A DNA stretch of 59,655 nucleotides from an uncultured Alistipes sp. Its GTDB lineage: Bacteria; Bacteroidota; Bacteroidia; Bacteroidales; Rikenellaceae. The notes beneath the pieces were generated by a model that was not told the origin of the DNA, made no database searches, and worked only from the letters and a program-made list of their open reading frames with translations. Position 1 is the stretch's first letter; each line of letters starts with the position of its first letter. The translations under genes were made by a program, and so were the position numbers. The stretch covers positions 1 to 59,655 of the forward strand of contig CASDZP010000012.1 of NCBI GenBank assembly GCA_949285535.1. The letters run 5' to 3'. Shown here piece by piece: positions 1 to 8,691 of the stretch.

Positions 1-483
1 CGAGGTTCTGCTACATATATTGACGAAAGAGATAGATTGTCGCTTGAAATGAGCGGGAAAGTGATTTCTATAAAGCGTGGGTCTTCGTACATTATCGAGG
101 CTGAAGCTGATTCGCTTTTACTGACTTATTCTTTCGACGATTATTTACCATTCGACATAGAATCGCTAAAATTATCTGATAATGAAAAAATTGTAAACTT
201 AAATCGTATTGTTTCAACAGATATATCATATGCGACATTTCACGAACTCGGGTCAGTAATAACTAACTTTAAGGACATTCGCAACAACGAAGCCTTGACA
301 TTTATTTCATTACAAAAAGTGATGCTGTCGATGCAAAAGGCGTGTGGGAAAGAGAGAATGACTCGTTTTTTTGCTCCTTTACTTTCTCGAAAAAATGATG
401 AGATGGCAAAATATGCACGATTAATAAATTTTAACGAAAAAAATTTCAAAAAAAATGCATTTGCTTACAATCTGAAAGTATAA
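1..483 (+). CDS. Cupin-like regulator-type protein, 5' end missing
   Basis: The frame is open from base 1 to a TAA at 481-483, so the gene begins outside the window; a TTG at 37 is unlikely to be the start. The visible part resembles the second half of the protein at 46778-47392: both have a short beta-rich stretch ending in TYSF(D/N)DYL, then a helical stretch with an (A/F)FAPLLS or ASFLSPT-like segment and a lysine-rich end. The fold looks like the N-terminal ligand-sensing domain of AraC-family proteins (inference), but no C-terminal helix-turn-helix pair is present. The function is unknown. The paralogue sits beside a DGR target gene, so this one may also flank a surface-protein gene lying to the left. 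Confidence 0.7.
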   Translation, partial: RGSATYIDERDRLSLEMSGKVISIKRGSSYIIEAEADSLLLTYSFDDYLPFDIESLKLSDNEKIVNLNRIVSTDISYATFHELGSVITNFKDIRNNEALTFISLQKVMLSMQKACGKERMTRFFAPLLSRKNDEMAKYARLINFNEKNFKKNAFAYNLKV

Positions 484-515
484 TTTTCGCAAAAAATGGC
501 ATAAAAATAAAAAAA

Positions 516-534
516 TCGACCTTGTTGAGGTCGA
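516..534 (-). terminator. Hairpin terminator, minus strand
   Basis: Stem of 7 bp (TCGACCT/AGGTCGA) with a 5-nt loop; read on the minus strand it is followed by a run of seven T. It would end transcripts from the hemH/endonuclease-family operon, about 280 bp past the last stop. The rest of 484-814 is AT-rich and shows nothing else recognisable. Confidence 0.5.
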
Positions 535-814
535 CAAAATCATCAAAAATGTAAAAAACAGCTCGTAAACGTCTCTCTTTCTTACTAATAGACATTGACA
601 AAGATAATGAAAAAAGCATAAAAAACAAATACTCCTTAGTTTTCACAAAATTGACCTTTATTTTTTAGTTTTTTATACATTCATTTCATCTTCGACAAGC
701 CGATAAATGTACCCCGTCACATCTTTACTTTAACGTTTATAATTTTTTATCTCACTAAAATTAATTATACAAATGTTTACTTATAAAAATGGAAATAGCT
801 CCTGTTTCCAGAAG

Positions 815-1921
815 CTATTGCATATTTTTATTAACACGTACAATTACCGGGTCATGGTCGCTAAGACCTATCATTGGAGAGTCATAATAGACGCAATGGA
901 ATGTTTCAGGGTCATAAAAGACATAATCGACATTAAAAAGGCCATAAAGATCTCTATATGAGTGAGCATATCCTCGTCCTGCCTCTCTAAATGAATCTTT
1001 CAGACCTTTAAGCATCGTTTTATAGGTATAAGAAGCGGGAACATCGTTAAAATCTCCGCAAAGTATTACTGGATATGGAGAAGCAAAGACTTCGTATGAC
1101 ACCTGTTCCGCCTGTGAAGCACGTTTGGTACTATTGCTTTTCAGTTTAGACAATATGCGACTGAATTTACCTGGTACATCGTTATCGTTACCCGATGTTA
1201 CGCCTTCTACAAAAGCGATATCCACATCATCCACATTGGTTGTCTGTAAATGACAGTTAAAGACCCTGACGGTATCTCCGCCGATAATCATGTCGGCGTA
1301 CATAGCTCCGTTATCGGAGTTTTCAAAAGCAATCTCTTTGCTTCTGACAATTTTGTAACGGCTATATAATCCCAAGCCGTATCCTGTATGGTCGCCGTCT
1401 TTGCGTATGTAATAGCTTTTGAAATACGGATAATTTCCCATCAACATGCCGAGCGAGTCGGAAGATACTCTCTGTGAAGAGTAATACTCCTGCAACGCCA
1501 CAATGTCGGGATTCTCTTTTTTAATGAAGTCACAAACACGCTTATAAGAGCTGTTCCACTCTTCATCTCTGAATATATGAACGTTATATGTCATCACCTC
1601 GATATCGCCTTCGGTGTCTTTCTCGTATTGCTGAAGGAACGGAGGCTGAACGTGTCGCATTATGACGGGTATTCCGAACAACAAAAGAATCATCGGCAGA
1701 AACGCCATTGCTTTCCACCGAATAATCCACAAAAGCATCAGAAGAACGTTTATTACAATAATAAACGGAGCACCCAGACCGAAAGGAATAAACATCGATG
1801 TATCGGCAGGGTCGGTGACGGATGCCATATAAGCGAAAATAAGAGCTATCGCAGAGGCAACCGTAATAACATAAAGCAATATTTCGAGAAGCAGTCGTAA
1901 AGTTCTCAATATATTCTGCAT
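815..1921 (-). CDS. Membrane-anchored endonuclease/exonuclease/phosphatase family protein
   Basis: A 368-aa protein with two or three hydrophobic helices in the first ~90 residues, followed by a complete EEP-fold domain. Visible family motifs, in order: MTYNVHIF (strand with the metal-site Asn), PDIVALQEYYS (Glu metal ligand), NCHLQT (His), CGDFND (Asp/Asn pair) and SDHDPV (catalytic His). Members hydrolyse phosphodiester or phosphate bonds in nucleic acids, lipids or sugar phosphates; the substrate cannot be read from sequence. The membrane anchor suggests it works at the inner membrane, facing an undetermined side. It is the last gene of the minus-strand run starting at yicC, 18 bp after hemH. 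Confidence 0.85.
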   Translation of the reverse strand: MQNILRTLRLLLEILLYVITVASAIALIFAYMASVTDPADTSMFIPFGLGAPFIIVINVLLMLLWIIRWKAMAFLPMILLLFGIPVIMRHVQPPFLQQYEKDTEGDIEVMTYNVHIFRDEEWNSSYKRVCDFIKKENPDIVALQEYYSSQRVSSDSLGMLMGNYPYFKSYYIRKDGDHTGYGLGLYSRYKIVRSKEIAFENSDNGAMYADMIIGGDTVRVFNCHLQTTNVDDVDIAFVEGVTSGNDNDVPGKFSRILSKLKSNSTKRASQAEQVSYEVFASPYPVILCGDFNDVPASYTYKTMLKGLKDSFREAGRGYAHSYRDLYGLFNVDYVFYDPETFHCVYYDSPMIGLSDHDPVIVRVNKNMQ

Positions 1922-1939
1922 CTTAAATGTCTTTTATAT

Positions 1940-2947
1940 TCAATTCTGTTTTAACCAATCTGTTATCATATTTTTAACGGAAAGACACCACGAATCATTG
2001 TCATTGAGACACGGATGATATGACATTTTTCCGCCTTCACGCTCAAAAACCTCTCTCTCCTCTACATCTATCTCATTCAACGTTTCAAGACAATCGGCGG
2101 TAAATGAGGGTGCGCATACCGCCACTTTTGAGGAGCCGCACGCAAGACATTCTCTCAACGTGTCGCTGAGAGTAGGCGCGAGCCACTTCCCGTTTCCGAA
2201 ACGCGACTGGAAAGCCACTCTGTAACGTTTTTCACGACCCATTTTTAAAGCAACCGCAGCAGCCGACTTGTAACATTGATAACGATAACAATCTCTACAA
2301 TGTAAGGTTCGCGACACATCGACATCACCCGACGCATTACACTCTGACGCACAATCGCAGTTCAGATGCGATAGCGGCACCCCGTGAAAGCTGAAAAGCA
2401 GCTCTTCATCGTCGCCGACATTTTCAAGCGACGAGGCCATTGCGTTGATATAATCATCCGAATCGTAAAACGGAGGAGTCACTGTAAGATTTATACCGTC
2501 ATGTTTTTTGAGAACCTTTTTCATCGCATCGACCGTTGAGCCGACCGTCGAAAAGGCGTTATGCGGATATAACGGTATAAGCAATATTTCAGAAACGCCT
2601 CTCTTCGCCAATCGGTCCGTAACCGTTTCAATCGAAGGGTCGCCGTAACGCATCGCCGCCTCTACAATTATATCGGATGACGGATCGAGCAATCGACGCA
2701 CCTTTTCGGTCAGGTTCTCCATATGGGTAACCAACGGAAACTGACTGCCGTTCCATATAGCGGAGTAACGTTTTGCCGAACGCCCAGACCTTATGGGTAC
2801 TATTATCACGTTGACCAACAGCCATCTGAAAAACGACGGCATGTTCATGACGTGCGAATCGGAGAGGAAACGACGCAAATATGACGCCACATCCTTTCTG
2901 GTCGGAGATTTCGGAGAACCGATATTTACAAGGACAACACCTCTCAT
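1940..2947 (-). CDS. hemH: Ferrochelatase
   Basis: A 335-aa protein of normal family length, inserting Fe2+ into protoporphyrin IX as the last step of haem synthesis in the protoporphyrin route. The N-terminus MRGVVLVNIGSP and the SFHGVP motif with the catalytic His are clear. Cysteines in CDCASEC and CRDCYRYQC lie in the middle of the chain; several ferrochelatases carry a [2Fe-2S] cluster, but whether these residues bind one is an inference. It starts 3 bp after the TPR gene stop, so the two are co-translated in one operon. Confidence 0.93.
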   Translation of the reverse strand: MRGVVLVNIGSPKSPTRKDVASYLRRFLSDSHVMNMPSFFRWLLVNVIIVPIRSGRSAKRYSAIWNGSQFPLVTHMENLTEKVRRLLDPSSDIIVEAAMRYGDPSIETVTDRLAKRGVSEILLIPLYPHNAFSTVGSTVDAMKKVLKKHDGINLTVTPPFYDSDDYINAMASSLENVGDDEELLFSFHGVPLSHLNCDCASECNASGDVDVSRTLHCRDCYRYQCYKSAAAVALKMGREKRYRVAFQSRFGNGKWLAPTLSDTLRECLACGSSKVAVCAPSFTADCLETLNEIDVEEREVFEREGGKMSYHPCLNDNDSWCLSVKNMITDWLKQN

Positions 2948-2950
2948 GAC

Positions 2951-3187
2951 TTACGGATTGAGTCGGTCAACATAGAAGAAACCGAATATCGACTCTATCA
3001 TCTCGGCGTGCGTCTTCGCTTCGGTGTTATCGGGGTCGAGACTCAACGCGCTGTAACAGTCGTTCAGGGCGTCATGATAGCGTCCCTGCTGCTGATATAG
3101 CACACATCGCTGAAGATAAAGCTCAACGGTGGGTTGAGCCTCTATCATGGCGTCGAGATCTTCGAGTTTATTATAGTTCAATGCCAT
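2951..3187 (-). CDS. Small TPR-repeat protein
   Basis: A 78-aa protein consisting of about two tetratricopeptide helical hairpins (…YLQRCVLYQQQGRYHDALNDCYSALSLDPDN). There is no signal peptide or membrane segment. Its start overlaps the last 17 bp of nadD and its stop lies 3 bp before hemH, so it belongs to the same transcript. TPRs mediate protein contacts; the partner is unknown. Confidence 0.75.
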   Translation of the reverse strand: MALNYNKLEDLDAMIEAQPTVELYLQRCVLYQQQGRYHDALNDCYSALSLDPDNTEAKTHAEMIESIFGFFYVDRLNP

Positions 3188-3779
3188 AGATACCTTTTTT
3201 TCTAATATAATCCTCCACAGAACTAGGCAAAAACTCTGCCATACTCTCTTTGCGGGCGATTTTTTCTCTTATCATCGTCGAGCTGAAATCGAAAAACGGC
3301 ACTCCCGTCAAAAGCGTGAACCGTTGTTCATCGACATCGCACCCTTTTCGGGGATAAACGAGGATACCCGAAAGTATTTTTTCAAGTTCTGCGGCACGAT
3401 ACCATTTGTCGAAACCCGCGACATTGTCTCCGCCCATTATCAGATAATAATCCGCCCTGTCGTTTTGCTCCTTCAGCTTCAATAGCGTATCGAACGTGTA
3501 TGACGGACGAGGCATCGACATCTCTATATCGCTGACCTCCGCAAATTTTTCCATACCGCACTCCTCCACCGCAAGACGGGTCATTGCGAGACGCTCCGAC
3601 GCTGGTGCCAGCTCATCAGCTTTTTTAAACGGGTTTTGGGGAGAGACGACATAGACGACCCTATCGCACCATCCGCCCTCCACAACACGACGACCTATCG
3701 CGAGGTGTCCGTTATGCGGCGGATTGAAAGAGCCGAAATAGAGAGCCACACGCTCTCTTGCGTCAGCGTTACGACACAT
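3171..3779 (-). CDS. nadD: Nicotinate-nucleotide adenylyltransferase
   Basis: Transfers AMP from ATP to nicotinate mononucleotide in NAD synthesis. The nucleotidyltransferase signature LYFGSFNPPHNGHL near the N-terminus and the FSSTMIREKI motif near the C-terminus are both present. I start it at the ATG at 3779, directly after the gmk stop (3781); the reading frame extends upstream into gmk but the gain is only low-complexity basic residues. The resulting 202 aa fits the family. Confidence 0.9.
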   Translation of the reverse strand: MCRNADARERVALYFGSFNPPHNGHLAIGRRVVEGGWCDRVVYVVSPQNPFKKADELAPASERLAMTRLAVEECGMEKFAEVSDIEMSMPRPSYTFDTLLKLKEQNDRADYYLIMGGDNVAGFDKWYRAAELEKILSGILVYPRKGCDVDEQRFTLLTGVPFFDFSSTMIREKIARKESMAEFLPSSVEDYIRKKGIYGIEL

Positions 3780-3780
3780 C

Positions 3781-4344
3781 TTAAGCCTCCAAAAAGCGTG
3801 AGACCACCTCTTCAGCCGCTTTGCACGCCTCTTCAAGACGGTCGTTCACGATAACCTTATCGTAATGTTCGGCGTACGTTATCTCCTCCTGTGCCTTTGC
3901 CAGACGCTTCTCTATCGCCTCGGCGGAATCGGTGCCGCGAGATTCGAGACGGCGTCTCAGTTCTTCAGGAGAGGGGGGCATGATAAAGATTGTAAGAGCC
4001 TTGTCTCCGAGAAGTTTTTTCACGTTGAGACCGCCTTTCACATCTATGTCGAAGACTACGACATGACCTTTACTCCATATTCTGTCGAGCTCCGAGCGAA
4101 GGGTTCCGTAACAACTGCCGCTATACACCTCCTCCCACTCGATAAACTCGCCACGCTCAACCTTGCGGGCAAACTCATCGGGAGAGAGAAAATAGTATTC
4201 ACGCCCGTCAACCTCACTTCCGCGAGGCGCGCGCGATGTTGCAGAGACAGAGAACTCAAGCTGCGGAAAAATTCCGAGCAGGTGGTTTACGATTGTCGAT
4301 TTGCCTGCGCCCGAAGGAGCCGAGAATATCAGTACCTTTTCCAT
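3781..4344 (-). CDS. gmk: Guanylate kinase
   Basis: A 187-aa cytoplasmic enzyme phosphorylating GMP to GDP. The P-loop FSAPSGAGKST sits at residues 6-16, followed by the GMP-binding region SATSRAPRGSEVDGREYYF. Length and order are typical. It lies between yicC and nadD in the minus-strand operon, an arrangement often seen as yicC-gmk in bacteria and yicC-gmk-nadD in Bacteroidota. Confidence 0.95.
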   Translation of the reverse strand: MEKVLIFSAPSGAGKSTIVNHLLGIFPQLEFSVSATSRAPRGSEVDGREYYFLSPDEFARKVERGEFIEWEEVYSGSCYGTLRSELDRIWSKGHVVVFDIDVKGGLNVKKLLGDKALTIFIMPPSPEELRRRLESRGTDSAEAIEKRLAKAQEEITYAEHYDKVIVNDRLEEACKAAEEVVSRFLEA

Positions 4345-4377
4345 TAAATCGTCTATTTAAGAGTAACAGAACGCGGA

Positions 4378-5256
4378 TTACAAAATATTAAGAGACTGTT
4401 CCTTTATCTTTTCGAGTTCGTCTTTCATCTCGACTACCAGACGCTGCATCTCCGCATGATTGGCTTTTGAGCCTGTGGTATTGATTTCGCGTCCCATCTC
4501 CTGACACACGAATCCGAGTTTTCGACCCGGAGCCTCGTCCGTAGCCACAACCTGACGGAAATAGTCTATATGTTTTTTCAGGCGTACCTTTTCCTCTGTG
4601 ATGTCGAGTTTTTCGAGATAGTATATCATCTCCTGCTCGAAACGGTTGACATCGACCGTCAGTCCGAGGTTTTCGATATTCTCTTTTATTCTGCCGCGCA
4701 CGGTCTCGACACGTTCGGCGTCATAAGATGCAGCCTCAACGCTGAGTCGCTCTATGTTATCGACACGTTTCATTATGTCGGCAATAAGTATCGCTCCCTC
4801 ATGTTTGCGGAAATTGTCGAGCTGTTCTATCGCCTGCTCCACCGCCGACATCAGAGCCTCTTCCTCCTTGGCATCGAGTTGCTCGACAGGCGCTTTCATA
4901 ACGTCGGGCATACGCAAAATGGCGGTCACGACATTGTCGGTAGCCACGTTTATACCCAGCGGAGCCGACGCCGCCTCAATCTGACGGAAATAGTCCTCGA
5001 AAACCTTTTTGTCAACAGGAGCCGACGCTTTCGATTCGATTGTCTCGCAGGTCACAAAGACATCCGTTTTACCTCGGAGCAAAGTTTTTGTAACAGCCGC
5101 TCTTATGTCGAACTCTTTTGAGCGGTATATGGAAGGCAATTTCACGGACAAATCCATCTGTTTGCCGTTCAATGTCTTTATTTCAACGCTTATCTGACGG
5201 TTACCGCATACGACGCTCGCCTTGCCGTAACCCGTCATTGATTTTATGTCTGCCAT
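4378..5256 (-). CDS. yicC: YicC/YloC family endoribonuclease
   Basis: A 292-aa protein with the family N-terminus IKSMTGYGKA and the C-terminal stretch GRKLGFVCQEMGREINTTGSKA. YicC proteins are endoribonucleases implicated in sRNA turnover (established for E. coli). I choose the ATG at 5256 over a farther upstream start at 5280, because a promoter -7 box (TATTTTTG, 5278-5285) overlaps the latter. First gene of the operon yicC-gmk-nadD-TPR-hemH-EEP. Confidence 0.9.
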   Translation of the reverse strand: MADIKSMTGYGKASVVCGNRQISVEIKTLNGKQMDLSVKLPSIYRSKEFDIRAAVTKTLLRGKTDVFVTCETIESKASAPVDKKVFEDYFRQIEAASAPLGINVATDNVVTAILRMPDVMKAPVEQLDAKEEEALMSAVEQAIEQLDNFRKHEGAILIADIMKRVDNIERLSVEAASYDAERVETVRGRIKENIENLGLTVDVNRFEQEMIYYLEKLDITEEKVRLKKHIDYFRQVVATDEAPGRKLGFVCQEMGREINTTGSKANHAEMQRLVVEMKDELEKIKEQSLNIL

Positions 5257-5277
5257 AGTAAAAACATTATATTTATA

Positions 5278-5285
5278 CAAAAATA
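5278..5285 (-). promoter_or_regulatory. Bacteroidota -7 promoter element for yicC operon
   Basis: TATTTTTG on the minus strand matches TAnnTTTG and ends 21 bp before the yicC ATG at 5256. It decides the start codon of yicC. Confidence 0.55.
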
Positions 5286-5329
5286 GATATTTTTTCGCGA
5301 AAAACTTTTCTCCTTATAAAAAAAAAACG

Positions 5330-5337
5330 TATCTTTG
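5330..5337 (+). promoter_or_regulatory. -7 promoter element for tRNA-Arg
   Basis: TATCTTTG matches TAnnTTTG and lies 17 bp before the mature tRNA 5' end. Confidence 0.65.
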
Positions 5338-5354
5338 CATCGCAATACGGCAAA

Positions 5355-5428
5355 GGTCTCTTAGCTCAGCTGGATAGAGCATCAGATTTCTAATCTGACG
5401 GTCGCAGGTTCGAATCCTGCAGAGATCA
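5355..5428 (+). tRNA. tRNA-Arg (anticodon TCT)
   Basis: A 74-nt cloverleaf: 7-bp acceptor stem GGTCTCT/AGAGATC (one G-U), D-arm, anticodon stem TCAGA/TCTGA enclosing loop TTTCTAA with anticodon TCT (reads AGA), and T-arm GCAGG-TTCGAAT-CCTGC. CCA is not encoded. Confidence 0.97.
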
Positions 5429-5441
5429 CGGATTGAACGAG

Positions 5442-5470
5442 ACACCCCTTGTCACCATGACGAGGGGTGT
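5442..5470 (+). terminator. Terminator after tRNA-Arg
   Basis: Stem ACACCCCT/AGGGGTGT with an extended inner GTC/GAC pairing, followed by TTTTATTT on the plus strand. Confidence 0.75.
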
Positions 5471-5497
5471 TTTATTTATGTCATTACCCTAAAAACA

Positions 5498-5528
5498 AAA
5501 AGGTGTCGAAAGCTGTCCGACACCTTTT
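5498..5528 (-). terminator. Terminator after sdaA (bidirectional shape)
   Basis: Stem AAAAGGTGTCG/CGACACCTTTT with a 9-nt loop, 21 bp past the sdaA stop. The A/T flanks allow function on both strands. Confidence 0.75.
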
Positions 5529-5549
5529 ATATTATAAAACAGATAACCG

Positions 5550-6737
5550 TTATATCTTCGCCAATCCGCCCTCCGAGGTCTCTTTGTAGAGAGACGGAAG
5601 GTCATGACCTGTCTGTTTCATCACCTCCACCACTCTGTCGAAACTTACCGAATGGGTACCGTCCGAGAAAGTAGCGAAAATATTTGAATCGACTGCACGT
5701 GCCGCAGCGTATGCGTTACGCTCGATGCAGGGTATCTGTACCAGACCGCATACGGGGTCACAAGTGAGTCCGAGGTGATGTTCGAGCCCCATTTCAGCGG
5801 CATACTCTATCTGTGACGGAGTACCACCGAAGAGCTGACAGGCAGCGGCTGACGCCATGGCGCAGGCAACACCGACCTCACCCTGACAACCGACCTCCGC
5901 TCCCGATATAGATGCGTTAGTCTTAACCACATTACCGAAAAGGCCCGCCGTAGCCAACGCCCTGAGTATCCTATTGTTACTGAAACTGCGTGTGGTCATG
6001 AGATAGTAAAGCACGGAGGGTATCACACCGCATGAACCGCAAGTGGGAGCTGTCACGATAATACCGCCTGAGGCGTTCTCTTCCGAAGTGGCAAGGGCAT
6101 ACGAATAGAGCAAACCGCGGCTTTTCATGCTGCCGATAAAGCTTTTGGCCTTTATATAATAGTCGGCTGCCTTACGTCTGACACCGAGGCCGCCGGGAAG
6201 CGCGCCCTCCGCCTCAAGACCTCTTTGAATAGCCTCTTTCATGACGCCCCAAACCTCTTCGAGGTAATCCCATATATCTTTACCCTCGCACAGCTCGACA
6301 TACTCCCAATAGTTGGTACCGTTATCGATGCACCACTTCTGTATATCGGCTATCGTGGACATGTCATAGACATTTTTTGTCTCAATACTGTCGTTTTCGC
6401 CCACAATCTTTCCGCCACCGACACTGAATATAAGCCTGTCTGCGAGTTTGGCGTCACCTCTGAAGCTCTCGAACTTCATACAGTTTGGGTGAAACGGGTG
6501 AAACTCTTTCGGTTTCCATATTATCTCTACGGGCGCTTTCTTCTCAAGGACGTCTTTAATCGCCACGTCCGTCATGTGTCCCTTACCCGTAGCGGCGAGA
6601 CTGCCATAGAGCGTCACCACAAAGCGGTCCGCCTCTCCGTTTTCGCTTAAGAAAAGCTCCGCCGCCTTTTTCGGTCCCATCGTATGACTGCTCGACGGGC
6701 CGTTACCTATTCTGTATATCTCTCTTAATGACTCCAT
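5550..6737 (-). CDS. sdaA: L-serine ammonia-lyase (iron-sulfur type)
   Basis: A 395-aa single-chain [4Fe-4S] L-serine dehydratase converting serine to pyruvate and ammonia. The N-terminal GPSSSHTMGP motif (beta-domain substrate region) is at residues 13-22. The conserved cysteines appear in CGSCGVIPS, VGCQGEVG and CDPVCGLVQIPC, matching the cluster ligands of the family. It starts 11 bp after the stop of the outer membrane protein gene upstream, so the two are probably co-transcribed, although no functional link is evident. Confidence 0.93.
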   Translation of the reverse strand: MESLREIYRIGNGPSSSHTMGPKKAAELFLSENGEADRFVVTLYGSLAATGKGHMTDVAIKDVLEKKAPVEIIWKPKEFHPFHPNCMKFESFRGDAKLADRLIFSVGGGKIVGENDSIETKNVYDMSTIADIQKWCIDNGTNYWEYVELCEGKDIWDYLEEVWGVMKEAIQRGLEAEGALPGGLGVRRKAADYYIKAKSFIGSMKSRGLLYSYALATSEENASGGIIVTAPTCGSCGVIPSVLYYLMTTRSFSNNRILRALATAGLFGNVVKTNASISGAEVGCQGEVGVACAMASAAACQLFGGTPSQIEYAAEMGLEHHLGLTCDPVCGLVQIPCIERNAYAAARAVDSNIFATFSDGTHSVSFDRVVEVMKQTGHDLPSLYKETSEGGLAKI

Positions 6738-6748
6738 ACGATATGTTT

Positions 6749-8206
6749 TTAGAACGCCTCCGTCATGTTCAGATAGACCTGCACACCTCTGACTCCATGT
6801 GCCTTACCCACATCGAGACGGAAGTTTTTCCTCGGTTGTATCTGTACCCTCAGGCCTGCGCCGTAGTTTAGTTTCCATTTTGTCCACTCCGCGGGAGTAT
6901 CGCCTATCGTACCCGTACCTACCCATCCGACAACGCCGAGTTTCGACAGGAAGCGACCGTTTCTGTAATCCTCCAGCGAGCCGAACATGTGTCGGTACTC
7001 CACTATCGAGTAAGCCATTGTACGGTCTCTGTACTGTCCGAGGAAATAGCCCCTCAGGTCGAAAGGAGAACCGAACGAAGGCAACTCCGTGAACGGAATA
7101 TTATTGAATCCGAGCTGGGTACGCACCACCCAAGCCAAAATTGCTCGTCTCCAAAGCGGCTGATACTGACGATATTCAAGGTCTATTATCTGATAGTCGT
7201 ACGCGCCGCCGAGATAACGGCTGAATACCTTTCCCGTCGCGCTCAGATAAAGACCCTTATTCGGAGTGGCTATGTCGTCACGAGTATCGTATTGCACGAT
7301 ACCGCCGACACCGACATTCATATATTTGTTTCTGAAACGGCTCTTATATGGGTCCGCCGCCATTCTCTCGTTGATATTCCACGAACGCGAGTAGTTGATG
7401 TCGAGAACGGGTCCCAAGAAAAAGTGCGGCTTGAGCTGCCATACGAATCGAGGATTGAACGACACGTACTCTTTATGAAATTTGGTCGTCAAGTCACCTC
7501 TCACCGTATTCTCGATTGTCTCCATTCCCTTGCCGTAATAGTGGCTCGGCTCGTTTCGGTAACCGTAGTTGGCGTATATTCTGAAATTATTCTCCTTGAA
7601 AAAGAGCGTTCCCGCGCCAGCCACCACAATGGTACCGTTTATCGACACATTAAAGCCTATCGGCAGGAACGAACGGTATGAAACGCTGTCGTTCTTATTT
7701 ATACGGAAAGATGCGAGCAATGCACCTCCTATACCAAACGATGCCTCGGGCGTATATGAAGGACCGCCGAACGGCGAGAGCCACACTCTTTTATGCGCTC
7801 TTATCGAATCTCGATGAGCCTGACGCAGATATGATTTTTGCTGCAACGGGGTGAGTGAGTCGAAAGGTTTAGGTTCAAAACCCGACAGGTCGTATGCGCC
7901 TGTTGCTCTGCGTTTCCGCACCTGTTTTTCTGACGACGCATCGGCAACACTGTCCGCAACCTCAACCGTCAACGTGTCTCCTGACAACACGGTTTCTGAC
8001 TTAACATCCTCTTCGTCAGTCTGTCGAGAGCCGACAACACCAATCATGACGGCATTCTCCGTACCCGACACGGTATCACTCGCACCGACAACACGCGAAA
8101 TAACGGTATCGGCAGACAGTGTGTTTCCTAATGTCGGCATGGCTGTCGCTGTCAAGGCAACAACGGCAAACGACACCGACAACATTATTTTAAATGACAT
8201 TCTCAT
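6749..8206 (-). CDS. Omp85/BamA-like outer membrane beta-barrel protein
   Basis: About 485 aa with a signal-peptide-like N-terminus (hydrophobic stretch ending TATAMPTLG), a low-complexity Thr/Val/Ser/Asp linker, then a C-terminal beta-barrel resembling the surface-antigen (D15) domain. The motif FDLRGYFLGQ resembles the conserved (V/L)RG(F/Y) turn of Omp85 barrels, and the last residue is Phe as in most outer membrane proteins. There are no recognisable POTRA domains, so it is not BamA itself; it is closer to the short 'BamA/TamA family' proteins of Bacteroidota. The start is uncertain: ATGs at 8206, 8200 and 8185 all work, and a promoter-like TATATTTG at 8212-8219 would favour the latter two. 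Confidence 0.8.
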   Translation of the reverse strand: MRMSFKIMLSVSFAVVALTATAMPTLGNTLSADTVISRVVGASDTVSGTENAVMIGVVGSRQTDEEDVKSETVLSGDTLTVEVADSVADASSEKQVRKRRATGAYDLSGFEPKPFDSLTPLQQKSYLRQAHRDSIRAHKRVWLSPFGGPSYTPEASFGIGGALLASFRINKNDSVSYRSFLPIGFNVSINGTIVVAGAGTLFFKENNFRIYANYGYRNEPSHYYGKGMETIENTVRGDLTTKFHKEYVSFNPRFVWQLKPHFFLGPVLDINYSRSWNINERMAADPYKSRFRNKYMNVGVGGIVQYDTRDDIATPNKGLYLSATGKVFSRYLGGAYDYQIIDLEYRQYQPLWRRAILAWVVRTQLGFNNIPFTELPSFGSPFDLRGYFLGQYRDRTMAYSIVEYRHMFGSLEDYRNGRFLSKLGVVGWVGTGTIGDTPAEWTKWKLNYGAGLRVQIQPRKNFRLDVGKAHGVRGVQVYLNMTEAF

Positions 8207-8332
8207 GACGGCAAATATAACCATTTTTTGGTTTATAGCATAATTGACATTCAGAGAGATTGACGTCACACGAAAGCTATTCCAGGAACAGACACCTTAT
8301 GGTAAAACGCTTTGTGCGGCAGAAATAAAAAA

Positions 8333-8363
8333 AGAGTGTAATTGCAACAATCAATTACACTCT
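8333..8363 (-). terminator. Terminator after tRNA-Leu
   Basis: 12-bp stem AGAGTGTAATTG/CAATTACACTCT with a 7-nt loop; on the minus strand it is followed by TTTTTTT, 10 bp past the tRNA 3' end. Confidence 0.85.
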
Positions 8364-8372
8364 CTGTTTTTG

Positions 8373-8457
8373 TGCCCAGAACAAGACTCGAACTTGCACG
8401 CCAGAAATAGGCACTACCCCCTCAAAGTAGCGTGTCTACCAATTTCACCATCTGGGC
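8373..8457 (-). tRNA. tRNA-Leu (anticodon GAG)
   Basis: An 85-nt class II tRNA with a long variable arm: acceptor GCCCAGA/TCTGGGC, anticodon stem CTACT/GGTAG with loop TTGAGGG (anticodon GAG, reads CTC/CTT), and T-loop TTCGAGT. CCA is not encoded. Confidence 0.96.
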
Positions 8458-8485
8458 ATCGGCGTCGTTCTCTGAAAGAACTCGA

Positions 8486-8493
8486 CAAAGGTA
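8486..8493 (-). promoter_or_regulatory. Promoter for tRNA-Leu
   Basis: TACCTTTG (-7) with GTTG 19 bp upstream as a -33 element, on the minus strand, 29 bp before the tRNA 5' end. Confidence 0.65.
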
Positions 8494-8691
8494 ATCAAAA
8501 AATTTTTATTAGCAACACCCGTCGTATATTTTTCCTATAAACGAGATAAAAGAGATGAAATAATCGACAATATACATAACATTCCAATGTTAAATTATTG
8601 TAAAATCGCATCCCGTACTAAATTATTGATTATCTTTATGCTGTAAAAACCTACCATATAAAACAGAAAGAAAGTAAAACAACACAAAAAC